A stretch of DNA of 64,000 nucleotides from Candidatus Gracilibacteria bacterium (GCA_010119145.1 JAACSU010000007.1:267869-331868); one strand, 5' to 3'; positions 37,958 to 50,234 are shown, counted from the first letter of the stretch. Notes: a model not told the origin generated them from the letters alone. Program-made: numbers and translations.

Positions 37958-37983
37958 AAAAAATCCCTTTAGGGATTTTTTTT
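37958..37983. terminator. Bidirectional terminator
   Basis: AAAAAATCCCT / AGGGATTTTTT with a 2-nt loop; shared by convergent genes. Confidence 0.85.
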
Positions 37984-39148
37984 ATGTATAAAGTATTTCC
38001 ATAAAGTCAGATAAATTTCAAATTACGACTCCTTCTTCTTCAAATTTTCTCATAGCGAGATCATCTTTATTTTCTATGAGGACAAATTTACTGGAACTAT
38101 CTCAGAGTTTTGCAAGTTTGCGAGCTGTTTTTCGTATTTCATTTCTATCTTGAGACTTCTCGATTGCAATACTGATTACTCTCATATTTTTTTCTGCACG
38201 AAATGAGAATTGAAACCTTCCACTGAGTCATCCATATACGACGAATCAGTTTCTCATAAATTCTAAATAAATAAGATTTTCGAGAATATCATCAGAATGT
38301 GAAAATGCAGTTTTAATCCCCACGTCTCCAAAATAATATATAGCTTGAGATTGTATGACATTATCTTGTTTAATATCATAGAGGTAGCATCTATAAATGA
38401 GTTTTGTGTTAATTGCAGCACTGAGGTATTCAATCATTGTGAGAAGAGATATTTCTATAGAGTGTGCAGCCAACTCTCTATGGAGATTTCTCATAGATTG
38501 AAAAGAGTCACATTTTGATAAAAATGTCATTATTTGATAAAACAAATTTATATTTTTTATGCTGTATGACTCCAGAATATCTCTACTTACTATATCGTGT
38601 TTGAGGGCTTGTAGTAAAAACTGCTTATATGATATTTCTGGAACTACTCTCACCTCTGAGATTCCACCAAATTGAATAAGCTCTCTTTTTTTTATATCTA
38701 TTCATAAAGGAAATAGCTCGATTTCTTTTACTCATTCAATCTTTATATTGTTTCATACTATGACAATTTTATACTTTTCAGTTTTTATGAGCTGAGAAAT
38801 AAATCATTTTATTCCTTCAATCATATTTATATTTTGAAGAATAATTATTTTGGGTATTCCATATATTCTTATAAACATATCTAAAAGAGTGATTAAATCA
38901 GACCGTTCTCTAATAACTCAGAGTGTATCTATATCTGAGTTATAATAAAAACAAGATTCAAAACTGTGAGTCTTTTTGAGTAAGGAATGTATGAGCTTAG
39001 ATTTTCAACTATGTCGAATTCAAGAAACACTCAGTATCCTTTCAGTATTGAGGTAATGAACAGCAAGTGACACTTCACTATCCATTGGATGATAGAGTTT
39101 AAGTTCTTTAATGAATCTAATATTATTTTCAAGAAGTTCTTCGAACAT
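37982..39148 (-). CDS. AAA ATPase with DUF4143-like C-terminal domain
   Basis: 388 residues. Walker A is SGIRHSGKSKLIH near residue 42 and Walker B-like KIIILQNINMIEG near 100. After the ATPase core the region ISYKQFLLQALKHDIVSRDI and LHRELAAHSIEISLLTMIEY matches the DUF4143 winged-helix half, and the final ~100 residues look like a restriction-endonuclease-fold tail (VISIAIEKSQDRNEIRKTAR). Such proteins are common in archaea and candidate phyla; their role is not established. It is monocistronic. Confidence 0.7.
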
Positions 39149-39325
39149 ATGTTATTTTTAGAGGGTGTTTTACTTATTGTAAATATATTTTAAAAAATAC
39201 AAATATAATTCTTATTTTGTTATAGTTCAGTTGTATGAATTCATTATAAATACTATTAAATCTAGTGTAAACCTAATAATAAATACTTAATAATAAGATT
39301 AAAATTTTTACTTACGAAACAGCCT

Positions 39326-39352
39326 TTGAGAAATATGATTTATGACTATAAT
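39326..39352 (+). promoter_or_regulatory. Probable argS operon promoter
   Basis: TTGAGA (39326-39331) and TATAAT (39347-39352), spacer 15 bp, 32 bp before ATG 39385. Confidence 0.55.
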
Positions 39353-39384
39353 TTAGGTATATACTTATATTAAGAATAGTTATT

Positions 39385-41145
39385 ATGTACTTGGAACTTC
39401 AAAAATATTTTACATCACTTATTGATCGCGAGCTCAATATTACATTGCATGACATTACATTTGATACTCCACCAAAAAAAAATATGTGAGATCTAACATT
39501 TTCTTGTTTTACTCTCGCGAAAGAACTTAAGAAATCACCGATTGATATAAGTAATTTGTTGTCTGAAGCAATTAATAATGATGAAAATAAATTTCAAGAT
39601 ATTGAAAAAGTATCAGCAACGGGACCGTATCTAAATATTTATTTTAATGAAGAGAGTATAGCTCTGAGTTTTGAGAAGTTTATTCAAAATAACAGTTTAT
39701 ATTGAGAAGTATCAAAAAATAAAAATACTCATATTTATATTGATTATATCTGAGCGAACGTAGGTAAGCCACTGCACATTTGACATATGTGTACTCCAAA
39801 TCAAGGTCAAGTGTTTATTAATCTATTTAATAAATTAGGGTACACCGTTATAAGTGATAGTCATATATGAGATTGGGGGATTATTTTTTGAAAACTTATT
39901 GTTGCTTTTGAAAAGTATTGAGATGAAGTTGCTTTAAAAGAAGATGCTGTTGAACACTTATTTCAACTTTATGTGAAAATATCAAATGACAGCGAAACTG
40001 ACGCGTCTCTTGATCAACAATTTCGAGATGCCTTTAAAAAATTATCACAGTGAGACACTAAAATGGTTGATAACTGGACTCGATTTACCAAGTTTTCCAT
40101 CCAAAAAATGGATGAACTTTTGGCGAGATTTTGAGTATTTCCTCAGTATGATATTTGAGAGAGTTTTTATGAATGACTTTGACTCCCAAAAATGCAGGAT
40201 TATCCGGATCTTATAACTCCTATGCACGAAATTGTTCGTGAACTCATTTCTATGAATATTGCTACGAAAAATGAAGATGGTTCAGTCTGAATTGTGTTTC
40301 CAGATGAATTAAAACTCCCTTCATGTATCCTGCAAAAAAGAGATGGAACACACGGCTATCTTGCAAGCGACTTAGCAAGTATTAAATACAGAATGCAAAA
40401 CTGGAATCCAAGTAAGATAATATATTTTGTAGATGTGAGACAGCAGCTTCATTTTAAACAAGCTTTTGCCATATCGAGACTTGCAGGCTGGCTGAAAGAA
40501 GAAACTGAAATTACTCATGCTCACAACTGATTTGTGAGTCTTAAAGATGGTGCAATGAGTACAAGAAAATGAAAAATCATAAAACTTGAAAAACTGCTGG
40601 ACGAGTGAGAATCCAAAGCAAAAGAAATTATTCTGCAAAAACGAGATGATATTAGTGAAGAAAAAATAACAGAACTTCAAAAAATAATCTCTCTTTGAGC
40701 TATAAAATACTGATACCTTAAAAAATCTCGAGAAATTGATGTGATATTTGATTGGGATGAGTTTATGACTTTTGATGGGAATAGTGGACCATATATACAA
40801 TATGCCTACGTGAGAGGGAAGAAAGTATTAGAAAAAAGTAAAATAGTATGAGTGAGCCAAAATTTGGTTTACTCAGAATCAGAAGAAAAAGATCTTATTA
40901 AAAAAATTTTAGACTACCCATCAATTGTCCTTAAATCAGCAGAAACATATCATGCACATATAATTTGTATTTATCTCTTTGAACTCACGAAACTCTTTAG
41001 TAGTTTTTATGCAAATGTTCAAGTTATTGACGACAGTTTAGAAAGCTCTGTTAAAAATTCAAGACTTGTTCTAGTATCTCAATTTCTAAAAATTATAGAA
41101 GAGTGATTTGAGATTCTTGCGATTCCACTTCCTGACGAAATGTAA
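39385..41145 (+). CDS. argS: Arginyl-tRNA synthetase
   Basis: 586 residues. The N-terminal Add-1 domain is followed by the class I HIGH signature in GANVGKPLHIGHM (residues ~123-135), DWGIIFGKLI, and the KMSKS-like loop as STRKGKI. The C-terminal all-helical anticodon-binding (DALR) domain includes FDGNSGPYIQYAYVRG and SAETYHAH. It charges tRNA-Arg. Many conserved glycines, including those in the ANVGKP neighbourhood, are TGA. First gene of a probable argS-methyltransferase-rel operon (1 bp and 3 bp spacing). Confidence 0.95.
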
Positions 41146-41146
41146 T

Positions 41147-41797
41147 ATGGTAGATTATAATCAATTTTGAAAGACATTTGCAGCTTCTCGGAATAATATG
41201 AAATGGGAAGAAATTATTTATTTTTTTTCTAATTTAAAAAATAAGCCATCAATTTTAGATGTGGGTTGTTGAAGTGGAAGATTATTAGAGCAGTATTATT
41301 GATATTTTAAACTATATCCAGTTGAGTATGTATGAATTGATCTCTCAAGTGAACTCATTTGAGAAGCGAGATCATCATTTCCTGATTTTGATTTTAGAGT
41401 TTGAAATATGTTAGAACTTGAGTCTCTTGTTTGAAATATTCAGTTTGATTCAATTTTTAGTATTGCTTCATTCCATCATCTAAAAAGTTATGATGATAGA
41501 AAATCTGTTTTGAAGCAACTCTATTCAATTTCTCAAAAATGAGCCACAATCTATATGACACATTGGGCCCTAGATTCAAGTCTCAACAAAGATAAATACG
41601 CATCATCTAAAATTGATTGAAGCGAGAATAAATTTGGTTCAACTGATTATAGTGTTAAAATAGGAGCTCATACAAGATATTATCATAATTTTACACTTAA
41701 GGAATTAGATACACTTTTTAAAGAAGCCTGATTTAAAATTTTGGAAAATAGACTCTTTGATAACAAACGAAATATTATTTCAATTTTACAAAAATAA
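41147..41797 (+). CDS. SAM-dependent class I methyltransferase
   Basis: 216 residues. Motif I ILDVGCGSGRLLEQY (residues ~37-51, both GxG glycines TGA or GGT/GGA), the motif II YVGIDLSSELIGEAR, and a later FSIASFHHLK give a complete SAM-binding Rossmann core. HTRYYHNFTLKEL with a C-terminal strand resembles the Trm9/ABH8 tRNA wobble-uridine methyltransferase type. Its place between argS and rel would fit a tRNA-related role, but a general small-molecule enzyme cannot be excluded. Confidence 0.75.
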
Positions 41798-41800
41798 TAC

Positions 41801-44026
41801 ATGAAAAGCTACGAACAACACATAAGTATTATTGACAAACAAGTTGCCGATATCATCAAACGTGCTCAAGCATATATGCAAGATCAGGATGAAGCAATTA
41901 TTTCTGTTGAAATCTTAGAAGCTTATGAGTTTGCAAAAGATGCTCATAAAAGTGAATCTCGATTATCAGGAGAACCATATATCTCTCATCCAGTTGCAGC
42001 GACTGAAATACTGCTTTCTCTTACTCCTGATATAGCTACTATTCAAGCTTGTTTGCTTCATGATGTTATTGAGGATACTCCTTTTACCTTTGATGATATT
42101 CTCGAATCTTTTTGAGAAGATGTAGCTAATCTTTGTTACTGAATGGAGAAACTTGAAAAAGTTCGTTATAGATGAGAAGATAGAGCTATTGGAAGCTTAC
42201 GAAAAATGTTCATCGCTATGGCAGATGATCTGAGAGTTATTTTTATTAAGCTCTCAGATAGATTGCATAATATGCAGACTCTCATTCACCATCCAAATCC
42301 AGAAAAACAGCAACGAATAGCTCTTGAAACATTGAACATTTATGTTCCTATTGCTGGGAGGCTTGGTTTATACAAGATGAAAAACGACTTAGAGGATGAG
42401 TGTTTTCATATACTACACCCTGAAGATTACAATAAACTCGTATGACAACTTAAAGATTTAGCAAATACACGACTTGAGTTTCAAAACTCTGCTATCTTAG
42501 AAATTCAAAAGTTACTGTGATGAATTGATTTGGCTCATAAAGTTGATTTTAGGATTAAATCTCCATATTCTATCTACAATAAAATGCAGAGAAAATCAAT
42601 AGAGCACCCAAGTGAGCTCTATGATATTTATGGTATTAGAATCGTAGTTCCAACTGTTGCTGATTGCTATAGGGTACTTGGTGAAATCCATGGGAAATGG
42701 AGAACACTCCCGAATAGATTCAAGGATTATATCGCTCTTCCAAAACCTAACGGATACCAGAGTCTCCATACGACTGTTATATGATTTCTTAAAAATTTCA
42801 CCTCTCAACCTACTGAAATACAAATAAGAACAGAGGAAATGCATAAACGAGCTGAAATTTGAGTTGCAGCTCATTTTGAGTACAAAGAAAAATGAAGCAA
42901 AATAGCAACTGAAATTGATTGGGTAAACGACCTGAAAGATATGGTCGATAGTATTTGAAACAACGATCTTTTATCATCACTCAAGATAGATACTTTTCGA
43001 GATAGAATCTTTGTATTTACCCCAAAGTGAGATTTAATAAATCTTCCAACAGGGTCTACTCCTATAGATTATGCGTATCAGGTACATACTGATTTAGGAG
43101 ATCATATTACCATTGCGAAGGTTAATGGAGTAGTTCATCCACTTGATAAAGAATTGAAAAATTGAGACGTGGTAGAAGTAATTATTGATAAAAATAGAAA
43201 ACCAAGTCCTTTTTGGCTCTGATTCGTACAAACTATCAAAGCAAAAAATAATATCAAAGCCTATTTAAGAAAATGAAATAAGGATTCACACAGAGATAGA
43301 GGAAAAGAAATTATAAACTGATACCTAGAAAAATCATGACTATCTGCGCTAGATAAGGACCTCACAATTTTAAAGGTTATAGATGGAAGAGAGTTTTCGA
43401 CAGAGGAGCGTCTTCCACTCTTAGAGCAAGTTGGGAACTTTTCAAGTACTCCATCAGCGCTTATTAAACGAATACTGAAGCAAAATAAGATTAATTACCA
43501 ATCAGAACGAAAGCTTCAAAATCCTGATTATATAGAAGTAGATGAAACACAAGAGAGGGAGCAAAAAGAGATTATGATAGGGGGAGAGGATGATATTAGT
43601 TACAGAACATGTAAAAACTGTATTTGAGATGAGATTCCTAATCAAATTGTAGCTCATATAAATTCTCGAGGTCAGTTTACTATTCACGCAAGAGATTGTA
43701 CTGTGCTTGAAACGGTCAACAAAGAACGGCTTATGAATGCATATGTGAAATGAGGCGAAAGTGTATCTTTGTTTCGAATTACTTTTTTACTAGAAAACAA
43801 AATTTGAATCCTCAAAAAAATAAGTGAAACCCTTTATACTATGGGAATAAATATAGATGAAATACACACTCATAAGAATTCATCTTCTCAAACACTTCTT
43901 ACTCTCTGAATTGAAATAGCTGATTATGATTATCTCATCGTCGATAGATTTATAGAAAGAATTCGTACATTTTTATGAGACGCGCTCATTGAGTGCAAGA
44001 TTAAAGAAATCAAAAATCCAACGTAA
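41801..44026 (+). CDS. rel: Bifunctional (p)ppGpp synthase/hydrolase, Rel/SpoT family
   Basis: 741 residues. An HD hydrolase domain (YISHPVAATEIL, HDVIED with His87-Asp88, and KLSDRLHNM) suggests hydrolysis is active. The synthetase domain has YDIYGIRIVV and RFKDYIALPKPNGYQSLH, and TEIQIRTEEMH. TGS (FVFTPKGDLINLPTGSTPID), zinc-finger-like (CKNCIGDEIPNQ) and ACT domains follow. It makes and degrades the stringent-response alarmone. Last gene of the argS cluster, followed by a terminator. Confidence 0.95.
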
Positions 44027-44032
44027 AAAGTG

Positions 44033-44070
44033 CACAAAAAAAAAGAACCCTTCTGAGGTTCTTTTTTGTG
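44033..44070. terminator. Bidirectional terminator between rel and rpsO
   Basis: CACAAAAAAAAAGAACC / GGTTCTTTTTTGTG with loop CTTCTGA. Confidence 0.85.
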
Positions 44071-44072
44071 TA

Positions 44073-44342
44073 TTACTTTCTAATTTCAAGAGCAGCAATA
44101 ACTTCTTCATATTTTTCTTGGCTTTTTCTTTTTAAGTATGCAAGCATTTTTCTTCTTTTTGCAACCATAATCATAATCCCTCTTCTTGAATGATTATCTT
44201 TTTTATGTTCTGCAAGATGTTCTTTAAGATTTTCAATTTTTGCTGTAAGAATTGCAATTTGCACTTCAGCTGATCCTGTATCTTCTTTTTTATTAGCAAA
44301 TTTTTCAATGATTCCTTGTTTGTCTGATTTAGTAACTACCAT
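44073..44342 (-). CDS. rpsO: 30S ribosomal protein S15
   Basis: 89 residues, exactly the usual size. The S15 signature DTGSAEVQIAILTAKI, EHKKDNHSRRGIMIMVAKRR and the terminal KMLAYLKRK are clear. The start is taken at MVVTKSDKQG (ATG 44342); a longer in-frame reading would add 16 residues but is foreign to the family. S15 binds the central domain of 16S rRNA. None of its glycines is TGA. Confidence 0.97.
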   Translation of the reverse strand: MVVTKSDKQGIIEKFANKKEDTGSAEVQIAILTAKIENLKEHLAEHKKDNHSRRGIMIMVAKRRKMLAYLKRKSQEKYEEVIAALEIRK

Positions 44343-44408
44343 GTTGTATTTTTTAAATAATAAATTGTGTAATAAACCGTAAAAATACATCAGTAAATTA
44401 CAAAAAAT

Positions 44409-44436
44409 ATTATAGGAATAAAAGCTTGTATTGCAA
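44409..44436 (-). promoter_or_regulatory. Probable rpsO promoter
   Basis: On the minus strand TTGCAA (44431-44436) and TATAAT (44409-44414), spacer 16 bp, about 67 bp before ATG 44342. Confidence 0.5.
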
Positions 44437-44549
44437 AATAAATATTTAAAAAAGCTGAATAAATACCTGACTTCGTCAAGCTAAAATTATAGTCTCAATC
44501 GCAAAAATATGATATTTTGAACTCTATATACTTTCTATAATTACATTTT

Positions 44550-47060
44550 ATGTGAATAGAACAATCAAATTTTGAGGCAAACAGAAATAAATATATAGAT
44601 TTCAGAGATGCTTTTTCTGATTCACTATTAAGTGAGCAAGAGCAAACAGATATAGAACAATCATATTACCAAGAATGTGAACAAATTCATGATGATGCTC
44701 AGACACTCTGCGATGAGCTACAAAATGAAATCCTCCAATATCAATCAATGACTGAAATGTCTCGCGAAGAAGTAAAAGATCTTCAAATAATTTCATGAGC
44801 TCAAGATATAGATGGTTTGAGAGGACCAAATACCTTTGCCTATTATAAAAATCTCATAAGTTTATTTTGAAATCTCAACATCAAGAGTCCTAAAGAAACG
44901 TATAATGTTCTTTATTCTCATTGTGAAGATATATTTAATTCTCAAGATACGATAGATGAGAAAAAAAATATTCAAAAATCAGCATGAAGTGGTACTGATT
45001 GAGTATTTTGACCAAATACCTTTCAAGCAATCATGCAAAATATACATAATTCTAATGAGTTACAAGATTTATTTTTAAGTAAATCTGTTCTTACTATTGA
45101 AGATGAAACAAATTCTCTCAATGATGTTATAGGAAACGAAAATATGTCAGAAAAAAATGATGAATTGCTTAGTAATGAACTCATAGAATGAAGTGATGGG
45201 GATTTGAATCTACAAAAAAATTGAGAAAATGAATCAGTAAATACTACATGAGAGAAAAATGAATCAATTACTAATTTTCAAAATCCTGAAAATATAGAAA
45301 TAAATACTTTGAGACTTTGAATGACAGAAATTGAATTTGAGGCAGCTAAAACTGCTGTTAAAAATTCATCAGAATATATAGATGCAAGTAAAATTGCTAA
45401 AAAATTATCGAGTGATCAGAAAAAGAATATCCAAATGATATCTTGAGCTCATATTGATTGACAATTTTGACCTGAAACATTTTTATATTTTAAATCTTGT
45501 GAATTGTACCAAGCATGATTTAGTCTTGAAGAAACAGCTGATTCAAAGAAAATTGTTACTCAATCAGATTTAGAAACTTTATTGTGAAGAATTCAAAGTA
45601 CCTACAATGTAAGTGAAGACATAACGAATGAAATGTTCTGACCACTTTCAATAGGTGATTATATTTTATATGATGTATTATGGTGAGAAATGACTCATTA
45701 TGATATAGAATCTTGAAGAAAATGAACGATAAATGTAGCAAAAGGTATAAATGATAGTATTAGTGAAGCATTTACTCAAAATGATTTTCATTCAATATTA
45801 AACACCTTAAACAGGATTGGAGATAGCTCAGAAAAAATAAAATACATTGAGATGTTATTCTCATATATAATGGAGCAGGAATTATTTAATGAGGCTCGAA
45901 GCATGTTTACTACGAAAAGTATAATTGCTTGAAGAGACACTTATACTATAGATTTTAAATGAAATAAAGAACTTGGAGATAAATTTACTGCGAACATTCT
46001 TTTTAATGATCAAGATTATCTCATTTCAAATAATGAGGCTTATTCTCGACAATGAGAAAATTATATATCTATAGACTGATCAAATAAAAGACTTGAGTTA
46101 AAAAATAATTCTGAAATTTCAATACCTACTGAAGCGGATAAAAATCATATAGACACAAATATTAATGAATCTGAACAAAAAGACATAGTCAAAAATAAAA
46201 TTGAAGATAATCTCATACAAGTATTTGAACAGTGAGATGTTGAATCTATTCTTTTGTATTGTAAGTTATTTTCTGATGCAAAGAAAAGAGTCTTACTGTA
46301 TAATATTAAGCAATTAAGCAGGACAGAGCACTGATTTGATGCAGTTAGAAATGTTTTTGCAGTAGAAAATTCTAACTGAAATTTTATTTTTCAAAGCTTC
46401 AAGGACGCACCTTGAGTAGGATTAATATTTGAAAATGGTTTGACAGCATTTGATTTATTTTGAGATTATAAAACTGTTGAATCTAATTGAACTCAATACC
46501 ACTCAATTTCAGATTTTGATTATACATCAGCGTGAAATAGATTATCTATTAGAGAGGGGAGTGAAATAAATATAGTTGAATCATCTTTCAGAGAAGAATC
46601 AGAATTTAAAAAAATAGGTGAAAATCCGCAATTATCCGGTGAGCTTGGGAAGTGGATTCAACGAAATTATGTAAATAATTGAAATAATAGTTGTTGAGCT
46701 TCTTGCTGAGATGCGATGACAAATTTTTGAATTAGGGGACTTCCACAGTATTGAAGAGACTGATATAAATGGAAATGATTCTTAGAGGCGAGACCAAACC
46801 AATTTACTCGGGTTGCAATTTCCCATCCCAATGAAGCAAAACCTGGTTGAATCGTAACATATTGACAAAATGCTGAGCGATGAACAAATGTGAGAAAAAA
46901 ATACTGACACGTTGAAATAAAAGGGCTTGATTGAGATTTTTATAGTTATTATCACAGTAATATTCCCGGAGGATCATCAAGATCACAAGCAACTTGAAAC
47001 CAATACAAGAGACATACATGATTTGAATGATTTGCATACTACCCTAAGAGTAGAGCATAA
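44550..47060 (+). CDS. Large cell-wall hydrolase-like protein with PG-binding-type repeats and CHAP-like C-terminus
   Basis: 836 residues, readable only under table 25 (about 45 TGA codons; no ORF longer than ~80 codons otherwise). Three segments resemble peptidoglycan-binding-1 motifs: AQDIDGLRGPNTFAYYKNL, GTDGVFGPNTFQAIMQN and AHIDGQFGPETFLYFKS (around residues 85, 155 and 310). The last ~130 residues contain NGSCGASCGDAMTNFGIRG and later KYGHVEIKGLDGDFYSYY, arranged like the catalytic Cys and His of CHAP amidases. The middle is low-complexity and acidic. No signal peptide is seen, so export route is unclear. It could be a wall-remodelling or inter-cellular lytic enzyme. Confidence 0.6.
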
Positions 47061-47109
47061 TAAGAATATATTTAAGCATTTTACATTTTCAAATTTATAA
47101 AAAATTAGT

Positions 47110-47144
47110 AAAATAACTATAAGATTTTTATAGTTATTTTTTTT
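47110..47144 (+). terminator. Terminator abutting the PBP start codon
   Basis: AAAATAACTATAA / TTTATAGTTATTTT with a T tract that ends at the base before ATG 47145. Confidence 0.8.
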
Positions 47145-49472
47145 ATGAACCCTCGAAAAAAGACTCGTTTTGTAGATGCATTTTTTGAAATTTTTGATAG
47201 ATATCCGAGAGAATACTTTGTGTATGTATTTTTTTTATTGTTTTTTTGAGCAATAATTTGGGAAACTTTTTCCTATACCGTTATAAATTACTGATTTTAT
47301 AACTCTCTTGCATATAATCAACAAGTGTGAGAAGTCGAAATACCCGTTACACGCTGAACGCTTTATTCTGCAGCTACGACAACTTTAGAAAATTGAAGTG
47401 TATTTTGAACGAGTGTAGATCTTAATGACCTAGCAATCGATCCACAAATAAAATGAGATAAATGAAAACTTTGAATATTTCTCACAAATCTGGTCTATAA
47501 AGAGATTTGTTATCTTAAAGAGAGCGAAGAGTGTTACAATGATATGCTCAGGTTCCTGAAAGTACTTGAAATTAATGATTTTAACCAAGAAGAAGAATAT
47601 CTCAAATGACTTATTTCTAAAGAAATAGTAGAGAGAATTTCTAAAACGAAAGTCACTGCTGTAAGACTCAAGGATTCTCTCTCTCCTGACGAAGAATCTC
47701 AAACCATAAAATGGGGAATCAAAGGAGTGTATCCTGGTCCAAATGGATTGTATGTTAATCCAGAGGAGCTTGTACAAGTAGAAGCATTTGTTGAGAAATA
47801 TATAGATTTATTTTGAGGGGCTGAAAAAGATGTACTGACTTCTATTCGAAAAAGAGATTTGAGATATATTCCTATATACAGAAAATTATCACTCCTCGCT
47901 TCAGATGAGTTATCTCAGTATATTTCAGATGAAAATCAAGCACTGAGCCAATGAGTAATAGAAGATGAAGATTCTATTGGGTGATTTATGATTCTTAATC
48001 CTCACGCACAGAGAATATATCCAGAAAGAGATGTAGCGTCGCAACTTATTTGATTTATAGATAGTGAGTGAAGATGACATTATGGAATTGAGGGATATTT
48101 CGATGATATTTTAAAGTGAAGTCCATGAGAAAAAGTCAGTAAAAAAGACACTCAAGGCAGAACGATAGATCCAATTTCTCTCGATGAGGATGAACTATGA
48201 GCTTTAGAATGAGCAAATGTGTATACTACTATTGATAGAAATATTCAAAAGACAGTAGAGCAAATATTAGAAGCTGGGGTCAAAAAATATAGAGCTAATA
48301 AATGAACGGTAGTAGTCATGGATCCACACACTGGTAAAATCCTTTCAATGGCTAATTATCCAAATTATGACCCAAACAATCCTTGAGATGTATATGACTT
48401 AGAAAAAGTCACCTGAGATAAATACCCTAATCCAACTACAGATTTATTATGACGATCAGTATTTGTAGAGGATACGGTGAGAGGTGATGCGTTTATTTAT
48501 GATGGAAAAGAAATTTTTCTTCGAGAAGCAGATAGATCAGAATATGGTGAAAATGATATTACAAAATATATATACAAAAATAGTTTTGGTGCATGAGTGT
48601 ATCAAAACGACGCAATATCAAGTTTATATGAACCTGGGAGTATTATGAAGGCTATTACAGTTGCTGTATGAATCGATACTGGTGAGATTAAACCATATGA
48701 TATGTATAACGATGAGTGAAAGGTATCTATTGATAGTTTTACAATTTCAAATGTTGCGAAAGAATGTCTGGGGTACAATACTTATGTAAATGCACTCAAT
48801 TTTTCTTGTAATGTTTGAATGATCCGAATAGTACAAAAAATAGGAAGAGCTCTTTTATATAAATATTATTTAGATTTCGGTTTTGCTGAAGAAACATGAA
48901 TTACTCTCTCATGAGAAGTTTCAAATAAAATAGAACCTTATGAACGTTGGTCTCAAGCGAAGCTTCTTACAAGTTCATATGGATTATGAGTTGCAGTGAC
49001 TCCGTTGCAAATGGCTTCTGCCTATAGTGTTATTGCAAACGGGTGAGTATATATGAAACCCTATCTCATTGAAAAAATTGAGTATCCTGATGGAAGAACT
49101 ACTATATATGAACCTGAAGCACAGAGAAGAGTATTGAAAGAATCAAGTTCAGAAATGGTTATAGATATGCTTGTGGATTGAGTAGAGAACTGAGTTGCAA
49201 AAGCATGAGGGATTGAGTGATTTACCGTAGCAGGGAAGACTTGAACTTCTCAAATTGCTTATAAAGGGTGATATGAGTGAGGGGCAGCTGCTACTAATGG
49301 TTCATTTGTATGATTTGCACCAGCAGAGGATCCACAAGTAGTTGTGCTTGTTAAACTTGAACGTCCAAGATCAAGTCAATATGGTGGTTCAACTTCTTCA
49401 TTTATATTTGCCGACATTACTCGTGAGATTCTAGAATATTATGGAATTCCAAAAAAAGTAGTTCCTGAGTAA
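47145..49472 (+). CDS. Class B penicillin-binding protein (peptidoglycan transpeptidase)
   Basis: 775 residues. A cytoplasmic N-terminus and one membrane helix (YVFFLLFFGAIIWETFSY) are followed by a dimerisation domain and the transpeptidase domain. Active-site motifs: SxxK as SIMK (Ser499/Lys502), SxN as SCN (Ser554), and KTG as KTG (698-700; the Gly is TGA). The linker INLPTDRNI-type TTIDRNIQKTVEQIL at the domain start is typical of FtsI/PBP2. Which of the two it is cannot be fixed from sequence, because neither ftsW nor rodA is nearby. It crosslinks wall peptides and may act with MltG. It lies directly behind a hairpin. Confidence 0.88.
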
Positions 49473-49498
49473 ACTGAAAACTATCTTGACTTTACTAG

Positions 49499-49530
49499 AT
49501 AATACATTATATATAATGTATTATTTTTTA
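49499..49530 (+). terminator. Terminator-like AT hairpin after the PBP gene
   Basis: TAATACATTAT / ATAATGTATTA followed by a T run. The sequence is all A/T except two G/C pairs, so it is weak. Confidence 0.5.
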
Positions 49531-49541
49531 TATAATGTAGT

Positions 49542-49937
49542 ATGTCAAAGCAAAAAATGAAAGAAGAAAGAGAAGATTTCTTAGCTGAAAATATTTCTGA
49601 GTGAATGAAATTTCAAGTTATAGAAAAAAATAAATTATCTAAAAGAGATCTAGATTGAGAGGGAATATCTGTTATTTGAATGTCTAATTTTAAATTTAAA
49701 AGAGATGATATTATTAAAATAGAAGAATCATGAAAAAAGTCAGTTACTTTTTATGTTGAAAGAGAGTGAAAAAAATTTAAAAACGATCAAGACAAAACTG
49801 TTTATTTTAAGTTTAATAGACTTATATTTGTTCAAAGATTTGAAAGCTTCACGGACTTAAATAATATTGTTGATAACATTACTGATGTGTATGCGTGAGA
49901 AATTTCTGATATTATGTGAAAGAAAAATAAAAAATAA
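49542..49937 (+). CDS. Hypothetical basic/acidic protein
   Basis: 131 residues, highly charged, without hydrophobic segments. A beta-rich middle (KFQVIEKNKLSKRDL, VIGMSNFKFKRDDIIKIEE, VTFYVEREGKKFKN) ends in a helical stretch and a lysine tail (GKKNKK). No family recognised. A convincing terminator follows, which supports a real gene. Confidence 0.5.
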
Positions 49938-49981
49938 ACAATAAAAAAACTCTGAGATATCTCAGAGTTTTTTTATTGTTT
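49936..49981. terminator. Bidirectional terminator
   Basis: AAACAATAAAAAAACTCTGAG / its complement, perfect for over 20 bp; it also faces the minus-strand tRNA pair. Confidence 0.9.
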
Positions 49982-49990
49982 ATTTGCTTA

Positions 49991-50074
49991 TGGTGCGGAA
50001 GAAGGGAGTTGAACCCTCACACCTTGCGGCACACGAACCTCAATCGTGCGTGTCTACCATTCCACCACATCCGC
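49991..50074 (-). tRNA. tRNA-Leu (GAG)
   Basis: 84 nt with encoded CCA. On the minus strand the acceptor GCGGATG pairs with the 3' arm CTTCCGC-type region; the anticodon stem CACGA/TCGTG has loop TTGAGGT, so the anticodon is GAG. A long variable arm (class II) is present, as in tRNA-Leu, and the T-arm GAGGGTTCAACTCCCTTC is regular. Confidence 0.92.
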
Positions 50075-50090
50075 ATTTTAAAATTTTGTA

Positions 50091-50165
50091 TGGTGCCGAG
50101 AGGCGGATTTGAACCACCGACACAAGGATTTTCAATCCTCTGCTCTACCCCTGAGCTACCCCGGC
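50091..50165 (-). tRNA. tRNA-Phe (GAA)
   Basis: 75 nt with encoded CCA. Minus strand: acceptor GCCGGGG with CTCGGC, D-arm GCTCAGGGGTAGAGC, anticodon stem AGGAT/TCCTT around TTGAAAA (anticodon GAA), T-arm CGGTGGTTCAAATCCGCC. It is 16 bp from tRNA-Leu, so the pair is probably cotranscribed. Confidence 0.93.
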
Positions 50166-50234
50166 ATTTAAAATTTTATGCACCAACATTATTCACAGCA
50201 ATGTACGTAGTCCTACTAGATACTTTAGCCCTGC

